This document shows, piece after piece, positions 35,724-43,125 of a stretch of DNA of 56,755 nucleotides (positions are counted from its first letter, which is position 1; each line of letters begins with the position of its first letter). The notes beneath the pieces are model-generated. The model was not told the DNA's origin and did no database searches. It was given only the letters and a program-made list of their open reading frames with translations. A program made the translations under genes and the position numbers. The stretch is from Hydrogenophaga intermedia (GTDB lineage: Bacteria > Pseudomonadota > Gammaproteobacteria > Burkholderiales > Burkholderiaceae_C): contig NZ_CCAE010000027.1 of NCBI RefSeq assembly GCF_000723405.1, forward strand, positions 1 to 56,755. Reading direction: 5' to 3'.

Positions 35724-36920
35724 TCATTCGTCCTTGGCCTCCAGGAATTCCTGCGGATCCGGCAGCGGCGTGGTGTTGACCTGCATCTCCTCGGGCCGCA
35801 ACTGCTCGGTGAAGCCTTCGATCGAGCCCATGCTCTTGCGGTCTCGCCGCGCCACCGGCTCGGACATCAGGTAGGCCACCGACAACTGCCCCAGCGCGCG
35901 CAGCGAGTCGACGTGCGTGCGCTCCTGCGCGTGCGAGGCGTCGGCGCCGAAGCCGATGAGGGCGGTGCGGATGTCGTTGCCCGCTTCCACCGCGGCGGCC
36001 GAGTCGCTGCGGTAGAACTTGAAGACGTCGCGCCGGTGCGTGATGCCGTGCGATTGCGCCAGCTTGATGAGCTTGTGCGAGAGGTGGTAGTCGAACGGGC
36101 CCGACAGGTCTTGCAGGCAGATGGTGACGGCGCGTTCGTCTGTGGCCTGGCCCGGCGCGGCGATGGCGATGTCCAGGCTCACCATCTCGGCGATGTCGCC
36201 GTGCAGCGCGGCCGATGCCCCCGATCCCACCTCCTCGGTGATGGTGAACAGCGGGTGCACGTCCACCGGCAGCGGCGCTCCGCTGTCCCTGATGGCCTTG
36301 CAGGCGGTGAGCAGCACGGCCACGGCGGCCTTGTCGTCCAGGTAGCGCGCGTTGATGTAGCCACCGGGCTGCACCTCGGGCTGCGGGTCGAAAGCGATCC
36401 AGTCGCCCACGTTGACGCCGGCCTCGGCGAGATCGGCCGCGCTGGACGATGGGAGGTCCAGCCGCACCTCGACGTTGTCCCAGGTGTTCGGCTGGGTGTT
36501 GATGGCATCGCCGAAGGCGTGGCCCGAGGTCATCAGCGGCAGGCAGGTGCCGCGGATCTGCTGCGTGTCGGTGAACAGCGTGAGCCGCGCACCCTCGGAA
36601 AAGCGCGAGGACCAGGTGCCGATGGGCACCACGCCCACGCGGCCATTGGGCTTCAACTCGCGCACCATGGCGCCCAGCGTGTCCAGGTGGGCCACGATGG
36701 CGCGCGCCGGGTGTCGCTCGCGGCCCTTGAGCGTGGCGCGGATGGCGCCGCGGCGCGTGATTTCGTAGGGAATGCCCAGCCCGTCGAGACGGCCCGCGAC
36801 ATAGCGCACCACGGCGTCGGTCAGGCCCACGGGGCTGGGGATCGCCAGCAGTTGCAGCAGGGTCTCTTCGAGGTACGCCTCGTCGAGCGGCGGCAAGGGT
36901 TCAAGGGTCCTCTCATTCAT
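35724..36920 (-). CDS. M42-family peptidase associated with the NAGGN osmolyte system
   Basis: A 398-residue metallo-aminopeptidase-like protein: metal-binding stretches IVAHLDTLGAMV, NARYLDDKAAVAVLL, TITEEVGSGAS and, near the C-terminus, GFGADASHAQERTHVDSL. It matches the peptidase that travels with asparagine-synthase-like and ATP-grasp genes of N-acetylglutaminylglutamine amide synthesis. It may degrade the dipeptide osmolyte or a precursor; its role is not settled. Its ATG overlaps the stop of the synthetase gene by ATGA. Confidence 0.88.
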   Translation of the reverse strand: MNERTLEPLPPLDEAYLEETLLQLLAIPSPVGLTDAVVRYVAGRLDGLGIPYEITRRGAIRATLKGRERHPARAIVAHLDTLGAMVRELKPNGRVGVVPIGTWSSRFSEGARLTLFTDTQQIRGTCLPLMTSGHAFGDAINTQPNTWDNVEVRLDLPSSSAADLAEAGVNVGDWIAFDPQPEVQPGGYINARYLDDKAAVAVLLTACKAIRDSGAPLPVDVHPLFTITEEVGSGASAALHGDIAEMVSLDIAIAAPGQATDERAVTICLQDLSGPFDYHLSHKLIKLAQSHGITHRRDVFKFYRSDSAAAVEAGNDIRTALIGFGADASHAQERTHVDSLRALGQLSVAYLMSEPVARRDRKSMGSIEGFTEQLRPEEMQVNTTPLPDPQEFLEAKDE

Positions 36921-38647
36921 GGGGCTGCGACCTCCGTTGGCGCGGTGCCGGGAAAGAGCAGATCGACGAAGCGCTGCGCGGTGGGCTGCGGTTCGTGATT
37001 GGCCAGGCCCGGCCGTTCGTTGGCTTCGATGATCACGTAGTCGGGCGCTTCGACCGAGGGCACGAGGAAGTCCAGCCCCGTGACCGGAATGTCCAGCACG
37101 CGGCTGGCCTGCTCCGCCGCGGTCTTGAGCGCAGGGTGAAGGCGATCGGTCACGTCGTGGATGGTGCCGCCGGTGTGCAGGTTGGCGGTGCGCCGCACGG
37201 GCAGTGATTCACCAAAGGGCAGCACATCGTCGAGCGCCTTCCCCTGGCCCGCCAGGCAGCGCTTCGTCTCGCTGTCCACCGGAATGCGCGACTCGCCGCC
37301 CGTGGCCGCGGCGCGGCGTCGGCTCTGTTTGTCGATGAGCTCGGCGATGGTGGACTGGCCGTCGCCCACCACGGTGGCGGGCTGACGCACGGCCGCTGCC
37401 ACCACCTGGTGGTTGATGACGACGATGCGCAGGTCCTGGCCTTCGCAGAACTGCTCCAGCAGCACGCCGCCGCCGAACTGCGCCGCGTGTTCGATCGCGG
37501 TCTCCACTTCCTCGATGGAGGTGAGGTTGACCGCGATGCCCTTGCCCTGCTCGCTGTCCACCGGCTTGACGACGATGGCGCCGTGCTGGCGCAGGAAGGC
37601 CTCATTGTGCTCGCGGTCGCTGGCGGTGGCCTGCGCGGGCACCGCCAGGCCCGCGCGTTCCAGCAGGCGCGCGGTCACGCGCTTGTCGGCGCAGCGGCTC
37701 ATGGCCACGGCGCTGGTGAGTTCGCTGAGCGATTCGCGGCAGGTGACGCCGCGTCCGCCGTGCGTGAGTCGGAAGTAGCCGTGCTCGGCGTCGATCACCT
37801 CGACGCGGATGCCGCGCCGCTGCGCCTCGTCCACGATGATGCGGGCGTAGGGGTTCAGGCCGTCGCGGTCGGCGCCCTCGGTGAACAGGGGTTCGTTGAT
37901 GGCGTTGCGCCGCTTCACGGCGAACACCGGGATGTTCTGGAAGCCCAGCTTCTTGTAGAGCGCGATGGCCTGGCTGTTGTCGTGCAGCACCGACAGGTCC
38001 ATGAAGGCCCGCCCGCGCGCGATGAACAGTTCGGCCAGGTAGCGCGTGAGCGCCTCGCCGATCCCGGGGTGGCTGGCCTGCGGCGCCACCGCCAGCGCCC
38101 AGAGGCTGCTGCCGCCGTTGTCGTCGCCGAAGGCGTCGGCGTGGTCCAGGCCCATGGCCACGCCCAGCACCTCGCCGCTCTGGCGGTCTTCGGCCAGCAC
38201 GTAGACGCTGGTGCGGTCGCCGCGGTCGCTCCACACGCGCGCCGGGTCCACCGGCACCATGCGGCGCGAGCGGTAGATGGCGTTGATGGCCGCCACGTCG
38301 GCGCGCGAGCGCAGGCGGCGGATGGTGAAGCCCTGGCGGCGCGCGCGCTGGGGCGTGTAGGCGTTGAGTGGCAGGCGGAAGGTCTCGGAAGGATCGACAA
38401 AGAGCTGCTGCGGTGCGTGCGACACCACCACGTGCGGCTTGTCCAGGTAGAAGGCGATGTCGCGCTCGCCGGGCTTCTCTTGCAGCAAGGCCTGGGCGAT
38501 GGCAGCCGGGTCCTCGAAGGTATGGCCACCGATGAGGCGGCCCCAGCCGCAGTGCACGATGGCATCGCGGCGCTCGGTGGCCTGGTGGGGAAAGGCGGAG
38601 CGCTCCAGGCGCAGGGCGCGCGGCGCGTGCTGGCGTACGGTGCTCAT
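36917..38647 (-). CDS. ngg: N-acetylglutaminylglutamine synthetase (GNAT plus ATP-grasp)
   Basis: A 576-residue two-domain protein from ATG 38647. The N-terminal GNAT acetyltransferase domain spans about 85-245 (GFTIRRLRSRADVAAINAIYRSRRM; VAPQASHPGIGEALTRYLAELF), and the C-terminal ATP-grasp domain, cyanophycin-synthetase-like, about 270-570 (KPVDSEQGKGIAVNLTS; GLDFLVPS...IIEANERPGL). It should acetylate glutamine and join a second glutamine, giving the precursor of the osmolyte NAGGN. Middle gene of the operon. An in-frame extension upstream overlaps asnO and is not used. Confidence 0.9.
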   Translation of the reverse strand: MSTVRQHAPRALRLERSAFPHQATERRDAIVHCGWGRLIGGHTFEDPAAIAQALLQEKPGERDIAFYLDKPHVVVSHAPQQLFVDPSETFRLPLNAYTPQRARRQGFTIRRLRSRADVAAINAIYRSRRMVPVDPARVWSDRGDRTSVYVLAEDRQSGEVLGVAMGLDHADAFGDDNGGSSLWALAVAPQASHPGIGEALTRYLAELFIARGRAFMDLSVLHDNSQAIALYKKLGFQNIPVFAVKRRNAINEPLFTEGADRDGLNPYARIIVDEAQRRGIRVEVIDAEHGYFRLTHGGRGVTCRESLSELTSAVAMSRCADKRVTARLLERAGLAVPAQATASDREHNEAFLRQHGAIVVKPVDSEQGKGIAVNLTSIEEVETAIEHAAQFGGGVLLEQFCEGQDLRIVVINHQVVAAAVRQPATVVGDGQSTIAELIDKQSRRRAAATGGESRIPVDSETKRCLAGQGKALDDVLPFGESLPVRRTANLHTGGTIHDVTDRLHPALKTAAEQASRVLDIPVTGLDFLVPSVEAPDYVIIEANERPGLANHEPQPTAQRFVDLLFPGTAPTEVAAP

Positions 38648-38673
38648 GTCGGGTGTCTCCTGTCTTCTGTCGT

Positions 38674-40446
38674 TCAACGCAGATGGGTCTGCAGCCACAG
38701 CTCCAGCAGGCCGAGCTGCCAGAGCTTGGAGCCTCGCAGCGGCGTGATGTGCTCGCCTGGCGCGGCCAGCAGCGTTTTCACGTAGCCCTCGCGGAACAGA
38801 CCGCGCTCGCGCGCGGCGCGGCTGTGCAGGGCGTCTTTCACCATCTCCAGCACGCGCCCCTGCAGGTGCTTGAGCGCCGGTACGGGGAAGTAGCCTTTGG
38901 GCCGGTCGATGACCTCGCGCGGCACGATGCGTCGAGCCACCGCCTTGAGCACGCCCTTGCCGCCGTCGGCCAGCTTGTGGCGCGCGGGAATGCGCGCCGC
39001 GAGTTCGACGAGCTCGTGGTCCAGGAAAGGCACACGCGCCTCCAGGCCGAAGGCCATGGTCATGTTGTCGACGCGCTTGACCGGGTCGTCCACCAGCATC
39101 ACGGTGGTGTCCAATCGCAGGGCCTGGTCCACCGGGTCGCGGGCACCGGGGGCGTGCAGGCGCTCGCTGATGAAAGCACGCGTGTGGTCCTCGCCCAGCC
39201 AGGGGTCCTGCAGCACGCCGCGCATCTCGGTCTGGTCGCGGTCGAGGAAGGCAGTGGCGTAGTCGTCCACCACGCGCTGGCTGCCCGCCAGCTTGGGGTA
39301 CCAGTGGTAGCCGCCAAAGACCTCGTCCGCGCCCTGGCCGCTCTGCACCACCTTGCTGTGGCGCGCCACCGCCTCGCTCAGCAGGTAGAAGCCGATGCAG
39401 TCGTGGCTGACCATGGGCTCGCTCATGGCCTCGATGGCGGCGGGCAGGCGGTCGAGCAGTTCGGCCTCGGGCACGAAGAGGCGCTCGTGCGCGGTGCCGA
39501 AGTGGCTCGCCACGATGTCGGCGTACTGGAACTCGTTGCCGATCTCGCCGCCGACGTCTTCGAAGCCCACGTTGTAGGTGCGCAGATCGCGCACGCCCTG
39601 CTCGGCCATCAGGCCCACGATGAGGCTGGAGTCCACGCCACCCGAGAGCAGCGCGCCCACGGGCACGTCGGCCACCAGGCGGCGCTTCACGGCGGTGCGC
39701 AGACTGTCGAGCAGCAGCTCCTGCCAGTCCTCGAAAGAGCGCTGCTCGTCGGTGGCGTCCCGCTCGAACGACAGCGACCAATAGCGTTCCTCGCGCTGTT
39801 GCCCGTCGGGCTCCACGTGCAGCAGCGTGCCGGGCGCCAGCTTGCGCACACCGCGCAGCAGGGTGTGCGGCGGCGGCACGATGGCGTGCAGCGACAGGTA
39901 GTGGTGCAGGCCGATGGCGTCGATGCCGCTGTCCACGTCGCCCGCGGCCAGCAGCGCCGGCAGCGTGGACGCGAAGCGCAGGCCACCCGGCACCGGCGCC
40001 AGGTACAGCGGCTTGATGCCCAGGCGGTCGCGCCCCAGCAGCACCTTGCCGCTGTCGCGCTCCCAGATCGCAAAGGCGAACATGCCCTGCAGGCGCCGAA
40101 CGAAACCCGGCCCCCAGGCGTGGTAGGCCTTGATGAGGACTTCGGTGTCGCCGCTGGAGTGGAACTTGTAGCCGCGCGCGACGAGGTCCTCGCGCAGCTC
40201 GTGGTGGTTGTAGATGGCGCCGTTGAAGACGACGCCCAGGCCCAGCATGGGGTCCACCATGGGCTGCTGCGCGGCGTCCGACAGGTCCATGATCTTCAGG
40301 CGCCGGTGGCCGACGCCAAGCCGGTCGAACACCAGCAGGCCTTGGCCATCGGGCCCGCGGGCGCTCTGCCGGTCGTTCATGCGCGCGATGGCGCCGGGGT
40401 CGACGGCGCGGCCGTCAAAACGTATCTCTCCTGCTAGTCCACACAT
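38674..40446 (-). CDS. asnO: N-acetylglutaminylglutamine amidotransferase (asparagine-synthase-like)
   Basis: A 590-residue class-II glutamine amidotransferase. The catalytic Cys2 (MCGLAGEIRF) heads the glutaminase domain (to about 200); the synthetase domain carries the PP-loop SGGVDSS and the SGQGADEVFGGY motif. With ngg and the M42 peptidase it forms the NAGGN operon; this enzyme amidates the dipeptide C-terminus. It is first in the operon and has an unusually long leader (about 255 nt) behind a near-consensus promoter. Confidence 0.92.
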   Translation of the reverse strand: MCGLAGEIRFDGRAVDPGAIARMNDRQSARGPDGQGLLVFDRLGVGHRRLKIMDLSDAAQQPMVDPMLGLGVVFNGAIYNHHELREDLVARGYKFHSSGDTEVLIKAYHAWGPGFVRRLQGMFAFAIWERDSGKVLLGRDRLGIKPLYLAPVPGGLRFASTLPALLAAGDVDSGIDAIGLHHYLSLHAIVPPPHTLLRGVRKLAPGTLLHVEPDGQQREERYWSLSFERDATDEQRSFEDWQELLLDSLRTAVKRRLVADVPVGALLSGGVDSSLIVGLMAEQGVRDLRTYNVGFEDVGGEIGNEFQYADIVASHFGTAHERLFVPEAELLDRLPAAIEAMSEPMVSHDCIGFYLLSEAVARHSKVVQSGQGADEVFGGYHWYPKLAGSQRVVDDYATAFLDRDQTEMRGVLQDPWLGEDHTRAFISERLHAPGARDPVDQALRLDTTVMLVDDPVKRVDNMTMAFGLEARVPFLDHELVELAARIPARHKLADGGKGVLKAVARRIVPREVIDRPKGYFPVPALKHLQGRVLEMVKDALHSRAARERGLFREGYVKTLLAAPGEHITPLRGSKLWQLGLLELWLQTHLR

Positions 40447-40700
40447 GGCGGTGCTGCCCTCCTGTTCGGATGGCCGATTGGCGCCAAGGCAGTGCTTCGG
40501 AAACGGCGGTCGGACCGGTCAGCGCCGGACAGAACCAGGAAACAGCGGGGAGTAGGCGTCGATCGGCCGGTGCACGTCCGCGGCGGGCGGCTCGCCAGGG
40601 GCAGGCCATGCGGGAAGCGAATCGCCCGAAGGCGCCCGGCGATGCCGGGGCTCCCCCCACACGGTGACACGGGGTGCACGCGGGTTGATGATGGGGTGGA
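40447..40700 (-). promoter_or_regulatory. Long untranslated leader of the NAGGN operon
   Basis: About 255 GC-rich bases lie between the predicted start near 40701 and asnO, with no credible gene. Together with the promoter it makes a 321-bp gene-free stretch (40447-40767). Several short inverted repeats are visible, such as CGGTCGGACCG. A structured leader that reports salt or temperature is possible but unproven. Confidence 0.45.
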
Positions 40701-40707
40701 ACCCGGC

Positions 40708-40735
40708 ATTATATGAATTTGTGAATAAAAGTCAA
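40708..40735 (-). promoter_or_regulatory. Sigma-70 promoter of the NAGGN operon
   Basis: On the minus strand TTGACT (40735-40730) and a perfect TATAAT (40713-40708) are separated by 16 bp in an AT-rich island within GC-rich DNA. The start is expected near 40701. Confidence 0.75.
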
Positions 40736-40751
40736 GTTTCAATGTTGATAT

Positions 40752-40764
40752 TTCATATTATGAA
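40752..40764. promoter_or_regulatory. Palindromic operator candidate upstream of the NAGGN promoter
   Basis: TTCATATTATGAA is a perfect 6-bp inverted repeat around one base, ending 17 bp upstream of the -35 element and 4 bp from the stop of the DUF2145 gene. Its position suits an activator site; the binding protein is unknown. Confidence 0.5.
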
Positions 40765-40767
40765 GAC

Positions 40768-41565
40768 TCAAAGCACGAGGCGCTGAACCGGACCCGAGAG
40801 GCCGGTGGCCGGCATCCAGTCCCACACCGAATCGACGGTGACGGTCTCGATGCGGTCGGCGAACCGCTTCTCGTTCGGGTGGTCATCGAAGGCGATGTGC
40901 GCTGTGCCGACGCGCGCGCCCAGCCGCGTGAAGGCGCTCAGGCGCAGCGTGGTGGGCTGGTAGCCCTTGAAGCGCAACCAGGCCTGGGCCTGCTCGCGCG
41001 CGCGCACCTGCGGCTCGGCCGCGGCGGCCAGCAATTCGATGCCCCACTGGTTGCTCTGCTGGTAGCGCGTGCTCCACGGGTAGCTCAGCATGTTGTAGTC
41101 GCGCGTGTGCAGCGCGCGTGGGCGCTCGGGGTCGTTCAGCGCGGCCAGCAGCGGCGCCTGCAGCGCCGGCGCGGGCACCAGCCAGCTGGCCTCGTGGCGC
41201 CACAGGTCGTCCAGGAAAAACTCGCCCAGGCCCTGACGGTAGAGCGCACCCACGGCCGTGCCGCACTGGTTGAGCTTGTGCACCACACGCCAGGGGCCCT
41301 CAGGTGTCTTGTAGGCCCAGCCCAGGTGCGAGTAGCGCAGGCGGTACTGGCTCAGGTCCTGCCCGGCGCGCGCCAGCACCACCACGCGCGCGCCGCTGCG
41401 TGCGTGCTCGGCGTCCAGGGCATCGCTGGTGCGCTGGGCCAGGGTCAGGCCGCGCTCCAGCGTGGCGGCGGTCAGGGGGCGAGACTCGCAGGAGCGCCCG
41501 GCGTGGGCGGTGGGCAGCAGCGCGGCCAGCAGGGCCAGGGCGATGAATGTCTGCTTCATGTTCAT
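40768..41565 (-). CDS. DUF2145 family exported protein
   Basis: A 265-residue protein with a signal peptide (MNMKQTFIALALLAALLPTAHAG, cleavage near 22). The DUF2145 core includes RYSHLGWAYKTPEGPWRVVHKLNQCGTAVGALYRQGLGEFF and RDYNMLSYPWSTRYQQSNQW. The conserved histidine, cysteine and asparagine (SHLG, NQCGT) recall papain-like NlpC/P60-type hydrolases, but this is a suggestion only. It follows the 41571-42035 gene by 5 bp, so the two are co-transcribed. Confidence 0.75.
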   Translation of the reverse strand: MNMKQTFIALALLAALLPTAHAGRSCESRPLTAATLERGLTLAQRTSDALDAEHARSGARVVVLARAGQDLSQYRLRYSHLGWAYKTPEGPWRVVHKLNQCGTAVGALYRQGLGEFFLDDLWRHEASWLVPAPALQAPLLAALNDPERPRALHTRDYNMLSYPWSTRYQQSNQWGIELLAAAAEPQVRAREQAQAWLRFKGYQPTTLRLSAFTRLGARVGTAHIAFDDHPNEKRFADRIETVTVDSVWDWMPATGLSGPVQRLVL

Positions 41566-41570
41566 GCCCC

Positions 41571-42035
41571 TCAGTACGTCAGGCGCTCGTTGTGCAACAG
41601 CGCACGGCCGAGTTCATTGGGGATGAAGGCCAGCACCTCGCCGACGGTGGACAGCACCACGCCGGCACCGATGACGCTGACCGTGACCAGCGTGCCCACG
41701 CCGATGGCGGTGGCAGAGGCCGCGCGGCCCGAGACTTCCACGCTCACGCGGGCGCCGTCCGCGGCGCGTTCGAGCAGGTAGACCGTGCCGGTGGCGCTGG
41801 CCTCCACGGCCTTGACGGTGAGCACGGCACCACCCACCGACAGCGCGACGGGCAACGCACTCACCGCGGCGACCGCGCCCGAGGCGGCCACGCCCGAGGC
41901 CACCACCGAAGCGACGGGCAAGAGGGACAGCGCAGCGGAGGCCTCGCTCTGGGCGCGCGCCGGCGCGGCCAGCAGTGCGAGGGACAGGCCCGACACCAGG
42001 GCGCAGCGATTCAGGAAGGCAAGAAGGGTTTGCAT
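41571..42035 (-). CDS. Hypothetical exported protein paired with DUF2145
   Basis: A 154-residue protein with signal peptide (MQTLLAFLNRCALVSGLSLALLAAPARAQ). The mature part is very rich in Ala, Val, Ser and Gly and has two long hydrophobic, small-residue stretches (about 38-75 and 108-133) and a conserved-looking tail EVLAFIPNELGRALLHNERLTY. I do not recognise the family. It sits 5 bp upstream of the DUF2145 gene and 32 bp after the YiaA-like gene. Confidence 0.65.
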   Translation of the reverse strand: MQTLLAFLNRCALVSGLSLALLAAPARAQSEASAALSLLPVASVVASGVAASGAVAAVSALPVALSVGGAVLTVKAVEASATGTVYLLERAADGARVSVEVSGRAASATAIGVGTLVTVSVIGAGVVLSTVGEVLAFIPNELGRALLHNERLTY

Positions 42036-42067
42036 GAGCGTTCTCCTGGGCGTGATGTGGCGTGGGC

Positions 42068-42586
42068 TCAATGGCTCTGGCCGCGTTCGGCGAGGTCGGC
42101 CTCGAAGCGGTCGCGCAGGGTCTTGGCCAGCGTGAACGCGGTGGTGACGAGGTAGAGCCAGCTCACGCCCAGGTAGGCGCGGTAGGTGGGGTTGATGTCC
42201 ATGCGCAGCAGGCCCCAGGCGGTGAGGCCCATGGCCACGCCGAAGCCGCCCCAGACCACCAGGCGCCAGAACGGCGTCTCGGGCCGGCGCTCGAGCCGGG
42301 CCTGCTCGCCGTCGCGGATGGCCTTGGCCAGCACGAACACGCTGCTGAGGCAGAACACGTAGCCCATCACCATGAAGGCGCGGTCCAGCGCCAGGCCGGG
42401 CAGCCAGGCCAGGCCCACGGCGCACAAGCCCACCGCGAGCGCGAAGGACACCCAGACCTGCAGTTGCCAGGCGCGGGTGTCGCGCACCACGCGCACAGGA
42501 CGTGGTGCTTCTGTCGCATAGGGGGTGTGCTGCGCGCGCTCGCTGCGGGTGTCGTTGGCGGAAGAAGATGCATCTGACGCGACCAT
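42068..42586 (-). CDS. YiaA/YiaB two-helix-domain inner-membrane protein
   Basis: A 172-residue membrane protein with two YiaA-type helix pairs: VSFALAVGLCAVGLAWLPGLALDRAFMVMGYVFCLSSVFVLAKAIRD (about 45-91) and WGGFGVAMGLTAWGLLRMDINPTYRAYLGVSWLYLVTTAFTLAKTLRD (about 111-158). Both repeats end with FxLAKxxRD, the family hallmark. Function is unknown; it is stress-associated in enteric bacteria. It appears to be the first gene of a minus-strand unit with the exported pair downstream. Confidence 0.8.
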   Translation of the reverse strand: MVASDASSSANDTRSERAQHTPYATEAPRPVRVVRDTRAWQLQVWVSFALAVGLCAVGLAWLPGLALDRAFMVMGYVFCLSSVFVLAKAIRDGEQARLERRPETPFWRLVVWGGFGVAMGLTAWGLLRMDINPTYRAYLGVSWLYLVTTAFTLAKTLRDRFEADLAERGQSH

Positions 42587-42639
42587 GAATCACCTGTGGG
42601 GGTGGTTGAAGAGGCCGCCATGGTCTGGGTGAACAGGTC

Positions 42640-42668
42640 AAAAAAGAACCGGCTTTGTGAACCGGTTC
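42640..42668 (-). terminator. Rho-independent terminator after the DUF1328 gene
   Basis: On the minus strand GAACCGG, a 9-nt loop and CCGGTTC are followed immediately by TTTTTT. It lies 40 bp beyond the DUF1328 stop and isolates that small gene from the YiaA unit. Confidence 0.85.
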
Positions 42669-42707
42669 AATTGGGGGAGACAACGGGTATGAAAAATCGC
42701 TACTCTT

Positions 42708-42872
42708 CTATCGCCCTCGGAACAGGCCCAGCAGCATCGAGCCGAGCGCCAGCACCAGGAAGATGACGAAGAGGATCTTGGCGATGCCGGCCGCGCTGGC
42801 GGCGATGCCGCCAAAGCCCAGCACGGCAGCGATCAGGGCGATGACGAAGAAAACCACGGCGTAATGCAGCAT
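42708..42872 (-). CDS. DUF1328 (YtjA-like) small membrane protein
   Basis: A 54-residue protein, [20 protein letters not shown] at the start and ending LLGLFRGR, with two hydrophobic helices (about 3-24 and 27-50) and the family glycines [18 protein letters not shown] Shine-Dalgarno GAGGAG lies 7 nt before ATG 42872, and an intrinsic terminator follows the stop. Function unknown; often stress-induced in proteobacteria. Its promoter region shares the GTCCTACA/CTACAGTGA arrangement with csbD. Confidence 0.9.
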   Translation of the reverse strand: MLHYAVVFFVIALIAAVLGFGGIAASAAGIAKILFVIFLVLALGSMLLGLFRGR

Positions 42873-42917
42873 GTCTGGCTCCTCTGCGAGGCCGTTGCGG
42901 CGACCTCCGCGTTGCGT

Positions 42918-42938
42918 TCACAACGACCACCGTTGTGA
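42918..42938. promoter_or_regulatory. Inverted-repeat operator candidate upstream of the DUF1328 gene
   Basis: TCACAACG-N5-CGTTGTGA is a perfect 8-bp inverted repeat, 46 bp upstream of the DUF1328 ATG and downstream of the CTACAGTGA element on the minus strand. It is a good dimeric repressor site; the protein is unknown. Confidence 0.5.
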
Positions 42939-42943
42939 TGGCT

Positions 42944-43003
42944 TCACTGTAGAAAACTCGGGTGCGCCGCGCTGCAAGCGTGCACCGCGTCCCCCTGTAG
43001 GAC
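42944..43003 (-). promoter_or_regulatory. GTCCTACA motif and CTACAGTGA element upstream of the DUF1328 gene
   Basis: On the minus strand GTCCTACA runs 43003-42996 and CTACAGTGA 42952-42944; their starts are 51 bp apart, the same distance as at csbD. TACAGT within the second is a 4/6 match to the -10 consensus. The 253 bp between the DUF1328 gene and cls contain this, the inverted repeat, and no gene. Confidence 0.6.
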
Positions 43004-43125
43004 CGCACCGACGAACGGGCTCCGTGTCGGCCCCGTCCGACGCGGGCCTGGCTCGCACGCCGACAGGCGCCATGAGGCTCGCCGCCGCACACTGCTGGCG
43101 ACCCCACTTCCCCACCATCACCACC

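Noticed and set aside
40434..40742. A 102-codon minus-strand frame in the NAGGN leader
   Set aside because: No Shine-Dalgarno, no recognisable domain, begins upstream of the predicted transcription start and overlaps the asnO start.
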